A program made the position numbers and the translations under genes. Below the pieces are notes generated by a model. The model did no database searches and was not told the DNA's origin. It worked only from the letters and a program-made list of their open reading frames with translations. Of a DNA stretch of 64,000 bases, positions 1 to 10,120 are shown one piece after another (position 1 is the first letter of the stretch; every line of letters starts with the position of its first letter). Origin of the DNA: Fischerella sp. JS2 (GTDB lineage: Bacteria; Cyanobacteriota; Cyanobacteriia; Cyanobacteriales; Nostocaceae); NCBI RefSeq assembly GCF_032393985.1, contig NZ_CP135918.1, forward strand, positions 6,263,724-6,327,723, given 5' to 3'.

Positions 1-14
1 TAGCTACTTGATCT

Positions 15-48
15 GTAAAAAAATGGCAGAGTAGATACTCTACTCTGC
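15..48 (-). terminator. Rho-independent terminator of the proline-rich lipoprotein gene
   Basis: A perfect 10-bp stem (GCAGAGTAGA / TCTACTCTGC, 26-48) closes a 3-nt loop. Read on the minus strand it is followed by a run of T residues (A-run at 17-23 on the plus strand). It lies 24 bases past the stop codon of the minus-strand gene that ends at 72. Confidence 0.8.
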
Positions 49-71
49 TTGTACCAATTCAACAACTACAG

Positions 72-1682
72 TCACGATTGATTTTGGGTTTCGCTGCTTG
101 GTTGTTCTGGTACAGAAGGTTGAATCATCTTTGGTTGAGCATACGGCAAACTTGGAGATGGTGCAGCATTAGGGTACTGGCGACGATTGAAATATCGTCC
201 TAACTCTGGGTGTTCTGGTTGGGGAGCAACTTTTTGAGGTAATAATTGTGGATCGGCTTCTGGCAAAATATCTAGCTGTGGTTCTTCTGTTTTTTCTGAC
301 GCTGGAGTCTCAATCATCTCCGGTAGAGTGGGAGGTAAGCTAGGCGATGCTTCCACTGTTGGTTGTGGTGTGGGCTTCTTGCCTGCCCGGCGATTAAAAA
401 ATCCGCCAAATCTTGATTTTTTTGGCTGAGTTTGCGGTACTGGTTGAGGTTCTGTTTCAGGAACAGCCTGTTTTTCTTCCTGAGGTTGTGGTTCTAAGGT
501 AGGTTCAACCGTCGGTATTACGGTGGGGATGGGTGTGGGTTCTATTTCAGGAACAGGTTGTTTTTCTTCCTTGGGCTGTATTTCTGGTATAGGTTCAACC
601 GTTGGTGTTGCGGTAGGGATGGGTTTGGGTTCTATTTCAGGAACAGGTTGTTTTTCTTCCTTGGGCTGTATTTCTGGTATAGGTTCAACAGTCGGTGTTG
701 CGGTAGGGACGGGTGTAGGTTCAACAGTTGGTAGCTTAGTTGTGTAGTTTGGATCTACGATTGTGCGAACTTGATCTGCTGAGAGTTCTCCTCTAACTAT
801 CTTAGAAAGGGTGTCTTTACCCTTGGGTTCGTAGGTTAGTAGCCGAACCGTACTGTTAAATTCATTTTTGACAGGATTACCCTGGTTGTCGAGAAATTCC
901 AGTTTTACCCAGTTTTTACCTGGTTTAAAACCTTTAAGGTAAACTGCTTGCCAACGATCAAGTACAAAGCTTTCACCATTAATTGTGCAGCGAATGCGCC
1001 AATCTGCGAACGGATTATCAGGATTGTCTTTGGCTAGCAGATGTAACGGCGCATTGGTTAAATAAAAGTCCAGTAAAATCGGTTCTGCCCCATAGTTACC
1101 ATCAGGACGGTTGTAGGTTAATAAAGGCAATGCTGGATCAGGGTTATTACTATCACTCTTAGTGAAAACGTGAAATGTTGTTTGGGCGTAAGCACCTTCA
1201 TTCTTATAGCTTTCGTGCCAAGGACGAGAGGCAAAAACACGTAGAGTATGAGTACCTGGAGATAAGTCAGATAAAACTAAGGGTTGATTCAGGTCATAAA
1301 CTGCTATGGCGGGTTGATTATCCAGAATGACCTGGAGATGGGGGCCTAAGTTCAATTTCGAGTCTTTATAAATAGGAAGATCCTTGACCTGAAAACGGAC
1401 TGTGACTATGTTATCTTGGAGGATTTCATCGGGTTTTGGGGAAATAATTAATACTTGTGGTCTGTATAAATCCGTAGTTTGTCGTAGTTCTTGGATCGCA
1501 ATAGGTGGGGCAACTTCTGAGAATTGCTTTGTGGAAATTTCGGGGTTTTGCTGGAAGCTAGCAGATGGTTCTTGACTAACAGCTTTTTCACCACAACTTG
1601 TCAGACTAAATACCAGTACTAAAGCGATTAGTGACTTTAGGAGAGTTACAGCTGTCGTCCGCCGCGAGTTCATGTTTTTCAT
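72..1682 (-). CDS. Putative lipoprotein with a C-terminal Pro/Glu/Thr repeat region
   Basis: A 536-residue protein of unknown function. The N-terminus is a lipoprotein signal: basic residues, a hydrophobic stretch (about 11-26) and a lipobox LTSC with Cys30, so it is probably lipid-anchored and exported. Residues ~70-290 look like two related all-beta segments, each ending in a stretch of the type 'GTHTLRVFASRPWHES' or 'KNWVKLEFLD'. Residues ~310-430 consist of three 30-residue repeats rich in Pro, Glu and Thr, followed by more low-complexity sequence. ATG at 1682 or 1673 could be the start. It is a single gene, divergent from psaA. A cell-wall or periplasmic structural role is only an inference. 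I do not recognise a named family. Confidence 0.75.
   Translation of the reverse strand: MKNMNSRRTTAVTLLKSLIALVLVFSLTSCGEKAVSQEPSASFQQNPEISTKQFSEVAPPIAIQELRQTTDLYRPQVLIISPKPDEILQDNIVTVRFQVKDLPIYKDSKLNLGPHLQVILDNQPAIAVYDLNQPLVLSDLSPGTHTLRVFASRPWHESYKNEGAYAQTTFHVFTKSDSNNPDPALPLLTYNRPDGNYGAEPILLDFYLTNAPLHLLAKDNPDNPFADWRIRCTINGESFVLDRWQAVYLKGFKPGKNWVKLEFLDNQGNPVKNEFNSTVRLLTYEPKGKDTLSKIVRGELSADQVRTIVDPNYTTKLPTVEPTPVPTATPTVEPIPEIQPKEEKQPVPEIEPKPIPTATPTVEPIPEIQPKEEKQPVPEIEPTPIPTVIPTVEPTLEPQPQEEKQAVPETEPQPVPQTQPKKSRFGGFFNRRAGKKPTPQPTVEASPSLPPTLPEMIETPASEKTEEPQLDILPEADPQLLPQKVAPQPEHPELGRYFNRRQYPNAAPSPSLPYAQPKMIQPSVPEQPSSETQNQS
451..720 (-). repeat. Three tandem 90-bp units inside the lipoprotein gene
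   Basis: Units begin at 451, 541 and 631, each opening with tctRtttcaggaacag. The second and third are nearly identical and the first is diverged. Period 90 keeps the frame and encodes a 30-residue repeat with PVPEIEP and EIQPKEEKQ motifs. The copy number is likely variable between strains. Confidence 0.9.
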
Positions 1683-2246
1683 TTACTCATTAACAACTGA
1701 CAGATTATTTTGGCTCAAAGTACCTACTCAAAAACATGAGCTAAAAGGTGAAATCTCCCTTACCCCTAGTAGAAAATCTGAATTTTAATTTACTGATGAC
1801 AGCATAAATTAATCTTATGTAATAAAAATAACTATTTTTCTTAATAGTAATTTAACGATATTTTAGTAGCCCTCATAACAGAAATATCCCAATCTGGCAA
1901 TAAGGTTGTAACTAAAAGATAGAGTAAGTTGCTTCAAATTGAACTATAAAGTTTGCGAATTGTTTACCTTTGTAAAATATATGGAGAAACTATTGACTTT
2001 TTGACAAGTGCTTTGAACTCAAAAAGCAGATTACGCAGTTACTCCAAGGATTTTGAATTATTGTTAAAATGTCTCCAACAATGTGCGAGAGAAGACTTTA
2101 TAATTCAACAGAAACCACTCTCCACACAAGGTCTTCATCGCAGCTCCAAAAAATTAATGGAGAAGGCGACTAAGCTTTACAAAAGCCTAAAGAAGACGTC
2201 CTGTGGTAACCATAATTCCTCAGTCCTTTTTAAGAGAGGAGGTCGA
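1683..2246 (+). promoter_or_regulatory. psaA upstream region with a long open leader
   Basis: This 564-bp stretch separates the divergent lipoprotein gene from psaA. It is AT-rich. The psaA frame stays open upstream to a TTG at 1953, adding 98 codons, but that stretch is not PsaA-like. A strong purine-rich ribosome site (agagagga, about 2233-2240) stands directly before the ATG at 2247, so I read 1953-2246 as leader. No -35/-10 pair was assigned with confidence. Confidence 0.4.
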
Positions 2247-4505
2247 ATGACAATAAGTCCTCCGGAGCGAGAGGAAAAAAAGGCAAGAGTGATCGTCGAT
2301 AACGACCCGGTTCCCACTTCATTTGAGCGGTGGGCTAAGCCAGGACACTTCGACAGAACTCTAGCCAAAGGCCCCAAAACCACCACGTGGATTTGGAACC
2401 TGCACGCACTCGCCCACGATTTTGATACACATACAAGCGATTTAGAAGACATTTCCCGCAAGATATTTGCAGCACACTTCGGTCACTTAGCCGTAGTGAC
2501 TCTGTGGCTGAGCGGGATGATTTTCCACGGCGCTCGTTTTTCCAATTACGAAGCTTGGTTAAGCGACCCTCTCAACGTTAGACCTAGTGCTCAAGTCGTT
2601 TGGCCAATCGTTGGTCAAGATATTTTGAATGGGGATGTCGGTGGCGGCTTCCACGGTATTCAAATTACTTCTGGCTTGTTCCAAGTTTGGCGTGGTTGGG
2701 GTATTACCAATTCGTTCCAACTTTATTGCACTGCGATCGGTGGTCTAGTATTAGCAGGCTTGCTCTTGTTTGCTGGCTGGTTCCACTACCATAAGCGCGC
2801 TCCCAAGTTGGAATGGTTCCAGAACGCTGAGTCCATGCTGAATCACCACTTGCAAGTGCTGCTAGGTTGTGGTTCCTTGGGCTGGGCTGGTCACATCATC
2901 CACGTATCCGCGCCAACTAACAAGCTCTTGGATGCAGGAGTCGCTGTCAAGGATATCCCCTTGCCCCACGAGTTCATCTTGAACTCAGCGAATTTAATCG
3001 ATCTGTATCCCAGCTTTGCCAAGGGTCTAGCACCATTTTTCACCCTGAACTGGGGTGTATATTCAGACTTCCTCACCTTCAAGGGAGGTCTTAACCCAGT
3101 TACAGGCGGCTTGTGGATGACAGACATTGCTCATCACCACTTGGCGATCGCGGTATTGTTTATCATTGCTGGTCACCAATACCGTACCAACTGGGGTATC
3201 GGTCACAGCATCAAAGAGATCCTCGAAAACCACAAAGGTCCCTTCACTGGTGATGGTCACAAGGGTCTCTATGAAAATATGACCACATCCTGGCACGCGC
3301 AGTTAGGCACTAACCTTGCCATGCTGGGTTCATTGACCATTATCGTGGCACACCACATGTACGCGATGCCTCCGTATCCGTACTTGGCAACAGACTACGC
3401 CACCCAACTGTGTATTTTCACTCATCACATGTGGATTGGCGGCTTCTTAATTGTTGGTGGTGCAGCCCACGCTGCCATCTTTATGGTGCGCGATTACGAC
3501 CCAGTAGTGAACCAAAACAACGTTTTGGATCGCGTAATTCGCCACCGAGATGCAATCATCTCTCACCTGAACTGGGTATGTATATTCCTTGGCTTCCATA
3601 GCTTTGGACTATACGTTCACAACGATACAATGCGTGCCTTGGGCCGTCCCCAAGACATGTTCTCTGACACAGCAATTCAGTTGCAGCCAGTATTTGCTCA
3701 GTGGGTACAAAACCTCCACACCCTAGCTCCTGGTGCAACCGCACCTAATGCACTTGAACCTGTCAGTTATGCCTTCGGCGGTGGTATCCTCGCTGTAGGT
3801 GGCAAAGTGGCAATGATGCCGATCGCGTTGGGTACGGCGGACTTCATGATCCACCATATTCACGCATTCCAAATTCATGTCACCACGCTCATTCTTTTAA
3901 AAGGATTCCTGTTTGCTCGTAGTTCTCGTCTGATTCCAGACAAAGCAAACCTGGGCTTCCGCTTCCCCTGCGATGGTCCTGGTCGTGGCGGCACCTGCCA
4001 AGTATCTGGTTGGGACCATGTATTCCTCGGACTGTTCTGGATGTACAACACCATTTCGATCGCTATTTTCCACTTCAGCTGGAAAATGCAATCTGACGTC
4101 TGGGGAACAGTAGACGCAGCTGGTAACGTGTCTCATGTCACTGGTGGTAACTTTGCCCAGAGTGCCATCACCATTAATGGCTGGTTGCGTGATTTCTTAT
4201 GGGCACAAGCTACACAAGTCATCAATTCCTATGGCAGCGCACTGTCAGCTTATGGATTGATGTTCTTGGGCGCACACTTCGTTTGGGCATTCAGCTTAAT
4301 GTTCCTGTTCAGTGGTCGTGGTTACTGGCAAGAACTGATTGAGTCCATTGTTTGGGCGCATAATAAACTGAAAGTAGCACCCTCAATTCAGCCCCGCGCT
4401 CTGAGTATTATTCAAGGTCGGGCTGTAGGTGTAGCTCACTACCTATTAGGAGGAATTGCCACAACCTGGGCATTCTTCCACGCACACATCCTTTCAATAG
4501 GCTAG
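2247..4505 (+). CDS. psaA: Photosystem I P700 apoprotein A1
   Basis: PsaA forms with PsaB the heterodimeric core of photosystem I in the thylakoid membrane. It binds P700, the A0/A1 acceptors, many antenna chlorophylls and half of the FX iron-sulfur cluster. The 752-residue length is normal for PsaA. It opens with [12 protein letters not shown] and carries the FX loop [12 protein letters not shown] (Cys575 and Cys584), with many His-rich membrane helices. Start chosen at ATG 2247 because of the ribosome site just upstream and the family length, although the frame is open to 1953. psaB follows after 167 bp, so the two are presumably cotranscribed. Confidence 0.99.
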   Translation: MTISPPEREEKKARVIVDNDPVPTSFERWAKPGHFDRTLAKGPKTTTWIWNLHALAHDFDTHTSDLEDISRKIFAAHFGHLAVVTLWLSGMIFHGARFSNYEAWLSDPLNVRPSAQVVWPIVGQDILNGDVGGGFHGIQITSGLFQVWRGWGITNSFQLYCTAIGGLVLAGLLLFAGWFHYHKRAPKLEWFQNAESMLNHHLQVLLGCGSLGWAGHIIHVSAPTNKLLDAGVAVKDIPLPHEFILNSANLIDLYPSFAKGLAPFFTLNWGVYSDFLTFKGGLNPVTGGLWMTDIAHHHLAIAVLFIIAGHQYRTNWGIGHSIKEILENHKGPFTGDGHKGLYENMTTSWHAQLGTNLAMLGSLTIIVAHHMYAMPPYPYLATDYATQLCIFTHHMWIGGFLIVGGAAHAAIFMVRDYDPVVNQNNVLDRVIRHRDAIISHLNWVCIFLGFHSFGLYVHNDTMRALGRPQDMFSDTAIQLQPVFAQWVQNLHTLAPGATAPNALEPVSYAFGGGILAVGGKVAMMPIALGTADFMIHHIHAFQIHVTTLILLKGFLFARSSRLIPDKANLGFRFPCDGPGRGGTCQVSGWDHVFLGLFWMYNTISIAIFHFSWKMQSDVWGTVDAAGNVSHVTGGNFAQSAITINGWLRDFLWAQATQVINSYGSALSAYGLMFLGAHFVWAFSLMFLFSGRGYWQELIESIVWAHNKLKVAPSIQPRALSIIQGRAVGVAHYLLGGIATTWAFFHAHILSIG

Positions 4506-4520
4506 CAATCAGCCAGAAGA

Positions 4521-4628
4521 GTTAGTAGTTAGTAGTTGGTGGTTAGTAGGATTTTGTTGGTGGTTGTATCGTTAAACAACAAACAACAAGCAACTAACAA
4601 CTAACAACTAACAACTAACAACTAACAA
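4521..4628. repeat. STRR tract between psaA and psaB
   Basis: The left half has gttagtagttagtagttgg-type units and the right half has aactaac heptamers in tandem (about four copies at 4599-4626). The two halves are complementary, so the spacer RNA could fold into a long imperfect hairpin. Such heptameric repeats are typical of heterocystous cyanobacteria. Confidence 0.8.
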
Positions 4629-4672
4629 AGCTGATACGTGATGGCTAAAAGTCAGAGGACTTATCGAAACCT

Positions 4673-6898
4673 ATGGCAACAAAATTTCCAAAATTTAGCC
4701 AGGATCTCGCACAAGACCCGACTACACGTCGGATCTGGTATGCGATGGCTATGGGAAATGATTTTGAAAGCCATGATGGCATGACTGAAGAAAATCTTTA
4801 CCAAAAGATTTTCGCTACTCACTTCGGTCACCTGGCAATCATTTTCCTGTGGGCTTCCAGCCTTCTCTTCCATGTAGCCTGGCAAGGTAACTTTGAACAG
4901 TGGATTAAAGATCCCCTTCATATCCGTCCTATTGCTCACGCGATTTGGGACCCTCACTTTGGTAAACCCGCAATAGAAGCTTTTACTCAAGGTGGTGCTA
5001 GCAACCCAGTCAACATTACATACTCTGGTATCTACCATTGGTGGTACACCATCGGTATGCGGACAAATGGCGACCTCTATATGGGTTCCATCTTCCTCCT
5101 AGTGTTGGCATCCTTGTTCCTGTTTGCAGGTTGGCTGCACTTACAACCCAAGTTCCGTCCTAGCCTGGCTTGGTTCAAGATGGCTGAGTCTCGTCTTAAC
5201 CACCATTTGGCAGGTCTGTTTGGTGTAAGTTCATTGGCTTGGACTGGTCACTTGGTTCACGTTGCAATCCCAGAATCTCGCGGACAGCACGTAGGCTGGG
5301 ATAACTTCCTCAGCACCTTACCCCACCCGGCTGGCTTACAGCCCTTCTTCACTGGTAACTGGGGTGTTTATGCAGAAAACCCAGACACTGCTAGCCACGT
5401 GTTTGGTACTTCCCAAGGTGCTGGTACTGCGATTCTCACCTTCTTGGGTGGTTTCCATCCCCAGACTGAATCGCTGTGGTTGACTGATATGGCTCACCAC
5501 CACTTAGCGATCGCAGTTCTGTTTATCGTTGCTGGTCACATGTACCGCACCAACTTTGGCATCGGTCACAGCATCAAAGAAATGATGGATGCCAAAACCT
5601 TCTTCGGTAAGCCCGTTGAAGGCCCCTTCAACATGCCTCACCAAGGCATTTATGAAACCTACAACAACTCTTTGCACTTCCAGTTGGGTTGGCACCTAGC
5701 TTGCTTGGGTGTAATCACCTCCTTGGTAGCGCAGCACATGTACTCTCTGCCTCCTTACGCATTTATTGCTAAGGACTACACAACTCAGGCAGCGCTGTAC
5801 ACTCACCACCAGTACATTGCTATATTCTTGATGCTCGGTGCTTTCGCTCACGGTGCCATCTTCTGGGTACGTGACTACGATCCCGAACAAAACAAGGGCA
5901 ACGTACTTGAGCGCGTGCTGAAGCACAAAGAAGCGATCATCTCTCACCTCAGCTGGGTATCCCTCTTCTTGGGCTTCCACACCTTGGGTTTGTATGTTCA
6001 CAACGACGTAGTAGTTGCTTTTGGCACACCAGAAAAGCAAATTTTGATTGAGCCTGTGTTTGCTCAATTTATCCAAGCTTCTCACGGTAAAGTGCTGTAC
6101 GGACTCAACGTTCTGTTGTCCAACCCAGATAGCGTTGCTTACACAGCTTATCCCAACTACGGCAACGTTTGGTTGTCTGGTTGGTTGGATGCTATCAACT
6201 CTGGTACTAACTCCCTCTTCTTAACTATTGGCCCTGGTGACTTCCTAGTACACCATGCCTTCGCGCTAGCTATCCACACCACCACCTTGGTATTAGTTAA
6301 AGGTGCTTTGGATGCTCGTGGTTCTAAGCTGATGCCCGATAAAAAGGACTTCGGCTATGCCTTCCCTTGTGACGGTCCTGGTCGTGGCGGTACTTGCGAT
6401 ATCTCCGGTTGGGACTCCTTCTACCTCGCTACCTTCTGGGCATTGAACACAGTAGGTTGGGTAACTTTCTACTGGCACTGGAAGCATCTAGGTATTTGGC
6501 AAGGTAACGTTGCTCAGTTCAACGAATCTTCTACTTACTTAATGGGCTGGTTCCGTGATTATCTGTGGGCTAACTCCGCTCAGTTGATCAATGGTTACAA
6601 CCCCTACGGCATGAACAACCTGTCTGTTTGGGCTTGGATGTTCCTCTTCGGACACCTAGTTTGGGCAACCGGCTTCATGTTCCTTATCTCCTGGAGAGGT
6701 TACTGGCAAGAGTTGATCGAAACTCTTGTTTGGGCCCACGAACGTACTCCAATTGCGAACCTGGTTCGCTGGAAAGACAAGCCCGTTGCTTTGTCTATCG
6801 TTCAAGCTCGTTTGGTTGGTTTAACTCACTTCGCTGTGGGCTACGTCCTCACCTACGCAGCATTCCTCATTGCCTCGACAGCTGGTAAGTTCGGTTAA
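4673..6898 (+). CDS. psaB: Photosystem I P700 apoprotein A2
   Basis: Second core subunit of photosystem I, partner of PsaA in the thylakoid membrane. It has 741 residues, full length for the family, starting [16 protein letters not shown]. It contains the same FX-binding loop [12 protein letters not shown], with Cys566 and Cys575 as cluster ligands, and repeated His-containing transmembrane helices. It is clearly paralogous to the upstream gene. A GC-rich hairpin with a T-tract lies 35 bases after the stop and probably ends the psaAB transcript. Confidence 0.99.
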   Translation: MATKFPKFSQDLAQDPTTRRIWYAMAMGNDFESHDGMTEENLYQKIFATHFGHLAIIFLWASSLLFHVAWQGNFEQWIKDPLHIRPIAHAIWDPHFGKPAIEAFTQGGASNPVNITYSGIYHWWYTIGMRTNGDLYMGSIFLLVLASLFLFAGWLHLQPKFRPSLAWFKMAESRLNHHLAGLFGVSSLAWTGHLVHVAIPESRGQHVGWDNFLSTLPHPAGLQPFFTGNWGVYAENPDTASHVFGTSQGAGTAILTFLGGFHPQTESLWLTDMAHHHLAIAVLFIVAGHMYRTNFGIGHSIKEMMDAKTFFGKPVEGPFNMPHQGIYETYNNSLHFQLGWHLACLGVITSLVAQHMYSLPPYAFIAKDYTTQAALYTHHQYIAIFLMLGAFAHGAIFWVRDYDPEQNKGNVLERVLKHKEAIISHLSWVSLFLGFHTLGLYVHNDVVVAFGTPEKQILIEPVFAQFIQASHGKVLYGLNVLLSNPDSVAYTAYPNYGNVWLSGWLDAINSGTNSLFLTIGPGDFLVHHAFALAIHTTTLVLVKGALDARGSKLMPDKKDFGYAFPCDGPGRGGTCDISGWDSFYLATFWALNTVGWVTFYWHWKHLGIWQGNVAQFNESSTYLMGWFRDYLWANSAQLINGYNPYGMNNLSVWAWMFLFGHLVWATGFMFLISWRGYWQELIETLVWAHERTPIANLVRWKDKPVALSIVQARLVGLTHFAVGYVLTYAAFLIASTAGKFG

Positions 6899-6932
6899 CC
6901 TGGCTGCTAGTTTTGATAGATAATTAGTAAAG

Positions 6933-6963
6933 TCCCCTGCCGCAAGGTGGGGGATTTTGTTTG
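6933..6963 (+). terminator. psaAB terminator
   Basis: A 9-bp stem (TCCCCTGCC with GGTGGGGGA, two G-T pairs) closes a GCAA tetraloop at 6933-6954 and is followed by ttttgttt. The position directly after psaB fits intrinsic termination. Confidence 0.85.
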
Positions 6964-6980
6964 AATAATCAAATTAACTA

Positions 6981-7160
6981 TTGCTTGCTTACAAAGCGAT
7001 ACCACTACTACTAAGAGAGCTTGAAAAAAAATCTGGACAATGGTTCTGGGCACTAAAATCTATTAGCAGAGAAGATCCTGTACCTCCACAGTATAAAGGA
7101 AACACAAAACAGATGACTAAAGCTTGGCTTGAGTGGGGTAGGAGAAAGGGCTATAAGTGA
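6981..7160 (+). CDS. Small unknown protein or 3' remnant (59 aa)
   Basis: A frame opened by TTG 6981 encodes 59 residues ending GRRKGYK. The composition looks like a folded protein: a Trp-rich core (QWFWALKSISREDPVPPQY) and a basic amphipathic end (TKAWLEWGRRKGY). There is no clear ribosome site and no ATG before residue ~40. It may therefore be the C-terminal part of a gene whose 5' end was lost downstream of psaB, or a genuine small protein. I do recall similar WFWALK-type endings in cyanobacterial unknown proteins but cannot name the family. Confidence 0.45.
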   Translation: MLAYKAIPLLLRELEKKSGQWFWALKSISREDPVPPQYKGNTKQMTKAWLEWGRRKGYK

Positions 7161-7375
7161 TAGGTAATAATTTTTGGATAAGGACTAACGGGACAGCCTG
7201 GATATGGTGAGATTGCCTGTATTATGAAAAGAGCAATAATGCGATAAAAACATTTTGAAAAACCAAAAATATATAAGCTCATAAATTGAACGCTAATCTA
7301 ATTTTGAGATTAATAAACAAGCGATCGCAATATATAATCTGAGACCAGCAGTTGCTTAGCACAAGGAGTCTAAAA

Positions 7376-7816
7376 GTGTCTATTCCCGAAATAACTCAAA
7401 AACTGTTGGCGGCGAAAAAAGACAAGGGACTAAGCTTTACAGATTTAGAAAAGATTTTGGGACGTGATGAAGTCTGGATTGCGGCTGTAATCTATCGTCA
7501 AGCTAGTGCTTCCGAGGAAGAGGCAAAACAATTAGTTGAAGCATTAGGACTTGATGAAAGTTATGTGAAAGAATTAACACAATGTCCTGTAAAAGGATTA
7601 GGCCCTGTTGTACCAACAGATCCTCTGATTTACCGTTTCTACGAAATTATGCAGGTGTATGGAATGCCAATGAAAGCGGTGATTCACGAAAAGTTTGGCG
7701 ATGGAATCATGAGCGCAATTGATTTTACTTTGGATATTGAAAAAGAAGAAGACCCCAAAGGCGATCGCGTCAAAGTAATTATGTCTGGGAAATTTCTTCC
7801 CTATAAAAAGTGGTAG
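7376..7816 (+). CDS. cynS: Cyanate hydratase (cyanase)
   Basis: Catalyses bicarbonate-dependent breakdown of cyanate to ammonia and CO2, allowing cyanate detoxification and use as a nitrogen source. The protein is 146 residues from GTG 7376, which has a good AAGGAG ribosome site 8 bases upstream. The frame is open to TTG 7352 but those residues are not family-like. An N-terminal helical domain is followed by the catalytic domain. Arg87, Glu90 and Ser113 correspond to E. coli Arg96, Glu99 and Ser122 with a constant offset of nine. It is a single gene here, without the cyanate/nitrate transporter genes seen beside cynS in some cyanobacteria. Confidence 0.96.
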   Translation: MSIPEITQKLLAAKKDKGLSFTDLEKILGRDEVWIAAVIYRQASASEEEAKQLVEALGLDESYVKELTQCPVKGLGPVVPTDPLIYRFYEIMQVYGMPMKAVIHEKFGDGIMSAIDFTLDIEKEEDPKGDRVKVIMSGKFLPYKKW

Positions 7817-7848
7817 GTTTAATTTCTGCTGGATTTTCCTGATAAGTA

Positions 7849-7868
7849 CCCCTCTTTGTCAAGAGGGG
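7849..7868. terminator. Hairpin after cynS
   Basis: Perfect 8-bp stem CCCCTCTT / AAGAGGGG with a 4-base loop, 33 bases past the cynS stop. No clear T-tract follows on the plus strand, so it may be only a weak terminator or a 3'-end stabiliser. Confidence 0.5.
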
Positions 7869-7910
7869 AATTCAATAAGAATTGACCACAAGTTATAAAT
7901 ATAAATCCTC

Positions 7911-8816
7911 TTGACCCAAGAACAAATAACACCACAAATAACAATAAATTTAACCCCTTACTATACTCAAAAATACGGCTCAGCATATTTAGGTGATAGC
8001 CAAGAACTAATTAAATCTATTCAAGATAACAGCATAAATTTAATCTTGACTTCACCACCATTTGCACTTACCCGTCAAAAAGAATACGGCAATCAAAGTG
8101 CTGAAAAATATATCGAGTGGTTTCTACCTTTCGCCTACGAATTTAAACGGGTACTTGCAGATGATGGCTCATTTATATTGGATTTAGGCGGTGCTTACCT
8201 ACCTGGTAATCCAGTACGCAGTATCTACCAATATGAATTATTAATCAGGCTTTGCAAAGAAGTCGGCTTTTTTCTTGCCCAAGAATTTTATCACTATAAT
8301 CCAGCGCGATTGCCTACCCCAGCTGAGTGGGTAACAATTAGACGAATTCGTGTGAAAGATTCAGTAAATGTAGTTTGGTGGTTATCGAAAACACCTCACC
8401 CAAAAGCAGATAATAGAAAAGTTTTAAAGCCATACAGCGAGAGTATGAAGCAGTTACTTAAAAATGGTTATAAAGCGAAAATGCGTCCTAGTGGACATGA
8501 TATTTCTGATCGTTTCCAAAAAGATAATCAAGGTGCAATACCACCTAACTTACTAGAAATTGCCAATACAGAATCCAACAGTGGATACCTGCGTCGCTGC
8601 AAAGCAGCAAGCATACAACCCCATCCCGCACGTTTTCCCCAAGGTTTCGCAGAGTTTTTTATCAAATTTTTAACAGATCAAGGCGATTTAGTTTTAGATC
8701 CTTTTGCAGGTTCTAATACAACGGGTTTTGTGGCAGAGAGTTGGCAGAGGCGATGGATTTCGTTTGAAATGAGTGAAGATTATATTATCGGGAGTCGTTA
8801 TCGGTTTGAGGAGTAA
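7911..8816 (+). CDS. Site-specific DNA methyltransferase, beta class, probably N4-cytosine
   Basis: Transfers a methyl group from SAM to DNA. The 301-residue protein shows catalytic motif IV TSPPF (47-51) before SAM-binding motif I DPFAGSNTTG (263-272), the order of the beta class. A Ser-Pro-Pro motif, rather than Asp/Asn-Pro-Pro-Tyr, favours N4-cytosine modification. A variable stretch in between (about 130-240) is the likely target-recognition region. The start is TTG 7911, preceded by no strong ribosome site. No restriction endonuclease is adjacent, so it looks like an orphan methylase. Orphan GGCC N4-methylases are known in cyanobacteria (Synechocystis sll0729 type), and this may be that group, but specificity is inferred, not shown. 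Confidence 0.85.
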   Translation: MTQEQITPQITINLTPYYTQKYGSAYLGDSQELIKSIQDNSINLILTSPPFALTRQKEYGNQSAEKYIEWFLPFAYEFKRVLADDGSFILDLGGAYLPGNPVRSIYQYELLIRLCKEVGFFLAQEFYHYNPARLPTPAEWVTIRRIRVKDSVNVVWWLSKTPHPKADNRKVLKPYSESMKQLLKNGYKAKMRPSGHDISDRFQKDNQGAIPPNLLEIANTESNSGYLRRCKAASIQPHPARFPQGFAEFFIKFLTDQGDLVLDPFAGSNTTGFVAESWQRRWISFEMSEDYIIGSRYRFEE

Positions 8817-8904
8817 TACCAATTTGAAAAAACAATGCAACACATGAATAATATTAGACTCCTCCCCTACCCTCCGATATTAAAAGTAAAAGTTTTTCCT
8901 TTTC

Positions 8905-8937
8905 TTCCCCAGTTCACGGGGGAATTGAGGGGTTTTT
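8905..8937 (+). terminator. Possible terminator of the DNA methyltransferase gene
   Basis: TTCCCC / GGGGAA stem (8905-8924) with a short loop, followed after a G-rich gap by ttttt. It lies in the 232-bp spacer between two convergent genes. A second inverted repeat (AACAGTTATCAG at 8977-8988 with its complement at 9023-9034) sits 15 bases past the stop of the minus-strand gene and could serve that transcript. Confidence 0.45.
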
Positions 8938-9048
8938 ATAATTAATGTAAAAGGTCTAATGTTTGACCTATCTTTTAACAGTTATCAGTTTCATTACTGC
9001 GTTTAAATACCTCACCATATACCTGATAACTGTTCACTGATTCAATCC

Positions 9049-9660
9049 CTATTTTTTCACGAAAATTGTCAACAAAACTGGACCAAATAAATAGTGATGA
9101 CTGACACATTCCAGACCAACATTGTGACCAAGTTTTTCACGCTGCTTTTGGTTATAAAATCTCACTCCACCAGGAGTTAGAGGTATCACCTGAGATTTTG
9201 TCTGAATTTTAACAGTACTATCAACTAAGTAAAAGTATCCACCTTTTTTCAGTACTCTTGCAACTTCTGTCAAAACTTTTTCAGGTTGTAAATAATGTAA
9301 AAAACTAAAAGTATTGAAAACGGCATCAAATTGGCTATCTGCAAACGCAAGAGATTCGGCTTTGCCTTCAACATATATTAGACGAGGATGATGACGATTG
9401 TTTTGTCTTGCTACTCGTAGCATCTGAGGCGATAAATCCAATCCAGTAGCAGACATATCAAGAAACTGATTTGCTAGACGGTCAAGCAAGCGTCCAGTAC
9501 CACAGCCAAGGTCAAGTATATTTGAATGAGGTGGTAAGTTAACGTAATCTAGTAGTCGTTTATGGATAGCTTGGTAAAATACTGAAGGAAATAACCAGTC
9601 GTAACTTAGCGCCCAAATATCAAAAAATAGCTTTTTGTTAATGAGATAATTATTAGTCAT
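9049..9660 (-). CDS. Class I SAM-dependent methyltransferase, small
   Basis: A 203-residue protein with a Methyltransf_11-like fold. SAM-binding motif I is ILDLGCGTGRLLD (about 48-60), an acidic residue follows at the end of strand 2 (GLDLSPQML), and there are post-motifs FDAVFNTFSFLHYL and LKKGGYFYLVDS. It resembles UbiE/menaquinone-type and small-molecule methyltransferases; the substrate cannot be deduced. Starts at ATG 9660. A receiver-domain gene lies upstream on the same strand, but with a 67-bp gap and no functional link visible. Confidence 0.85.
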   Translation of the reverse strand: MTNNYLINKKLFFDIWALSYDWLFPSVFYQAIHKRLLDYVNLPPHSNILDLGCGTGRLLDRLANQFLDMSATGLDLSPQMLRVARQNNRHHPRLIYVEGKAESLAFADSQFDAVFNTFSFLHYLQPEKVLTEVARVLKKGGYFYLVDSTVKIQTKSQVIPLTPGGVRFYNQKQREKLGHNVGLECVSHHYLFGPVLLTIFVKK

Positions 9661-9727
9661 TATTTAACTTAAGTCAGAAACTATCTGACTACTTTTAGTA
9701 AGATAGTTTCTATTGTAGTTTTTTCCT

Positions 9728-10120
9728 TCATTTTTTTTCTAGAATAGCCTCCACTTGCATCAATAATTCATCAATATTGATGGGTTTGTGAAGAAATCCA
9801 TCTACACGTAGTTGCTGCTGATCGAATGTTGGTAATTCGTCATAGGCGGTCACTATCATGATTGCAACAGAAGGCTGGTTTTGTCGAATCCATTTCGCTA
9901 CCTCGTAACCATCTAATTCAGGCATCATTAAATCCAACAATACTAAGCTTGGTGGATTGGCTTCAATTTTAGCAATTGCTGTATATCCACAAGAAGCAAT
10001 GTCAACTTGATAGCCTTCAGACTCTAGTATTGTTGCTAGTAGCAAAGAATTATCGATGACATCATCAACAACAAGAATTTGCTTTTTATTCAAATTTTCT
10101 TCCGTAACCAAACAACTCAT
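9728..10120 (-). CDS. Single-domain response regulator (CheY-like)
   Basis: A 130-residue receiver domain with nothing else attached. The acidic pocket is VVDD (Asp19/Asp20), the phospho-acceptor is Asp63 in LLDLMMPELDGYE, the switch Thr is Thr91 (IVTAYDE), and the conserved Lys is Lys112 (LHKPI). All key residues for phosphotransfer are therefore present. With no output domain it must signal by protein contact, like CheY or Spo0F. No kinase gene is adjacent. Starts at ATG 10120. Confidence 0.92.
   Translation of the reverse strand: MSCLVTEENLNKKQILVVDDVIDNSLLLATILESEGYQVDIASCGYTAIAKIEANPPSLVLLDLMMPELDGYEVAKWIRQNQPSVAIMIVTAYDELPTFDQQQLRVDGFLHKPINIDELLMQVEAILEKK

Noticed and set aside
1953-2246. 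N-terminal extension of PsaA
   Set aside because: PsaA is conserved in starting near MTISPPE, and a strong ribosome site lies just before ATG 2247.
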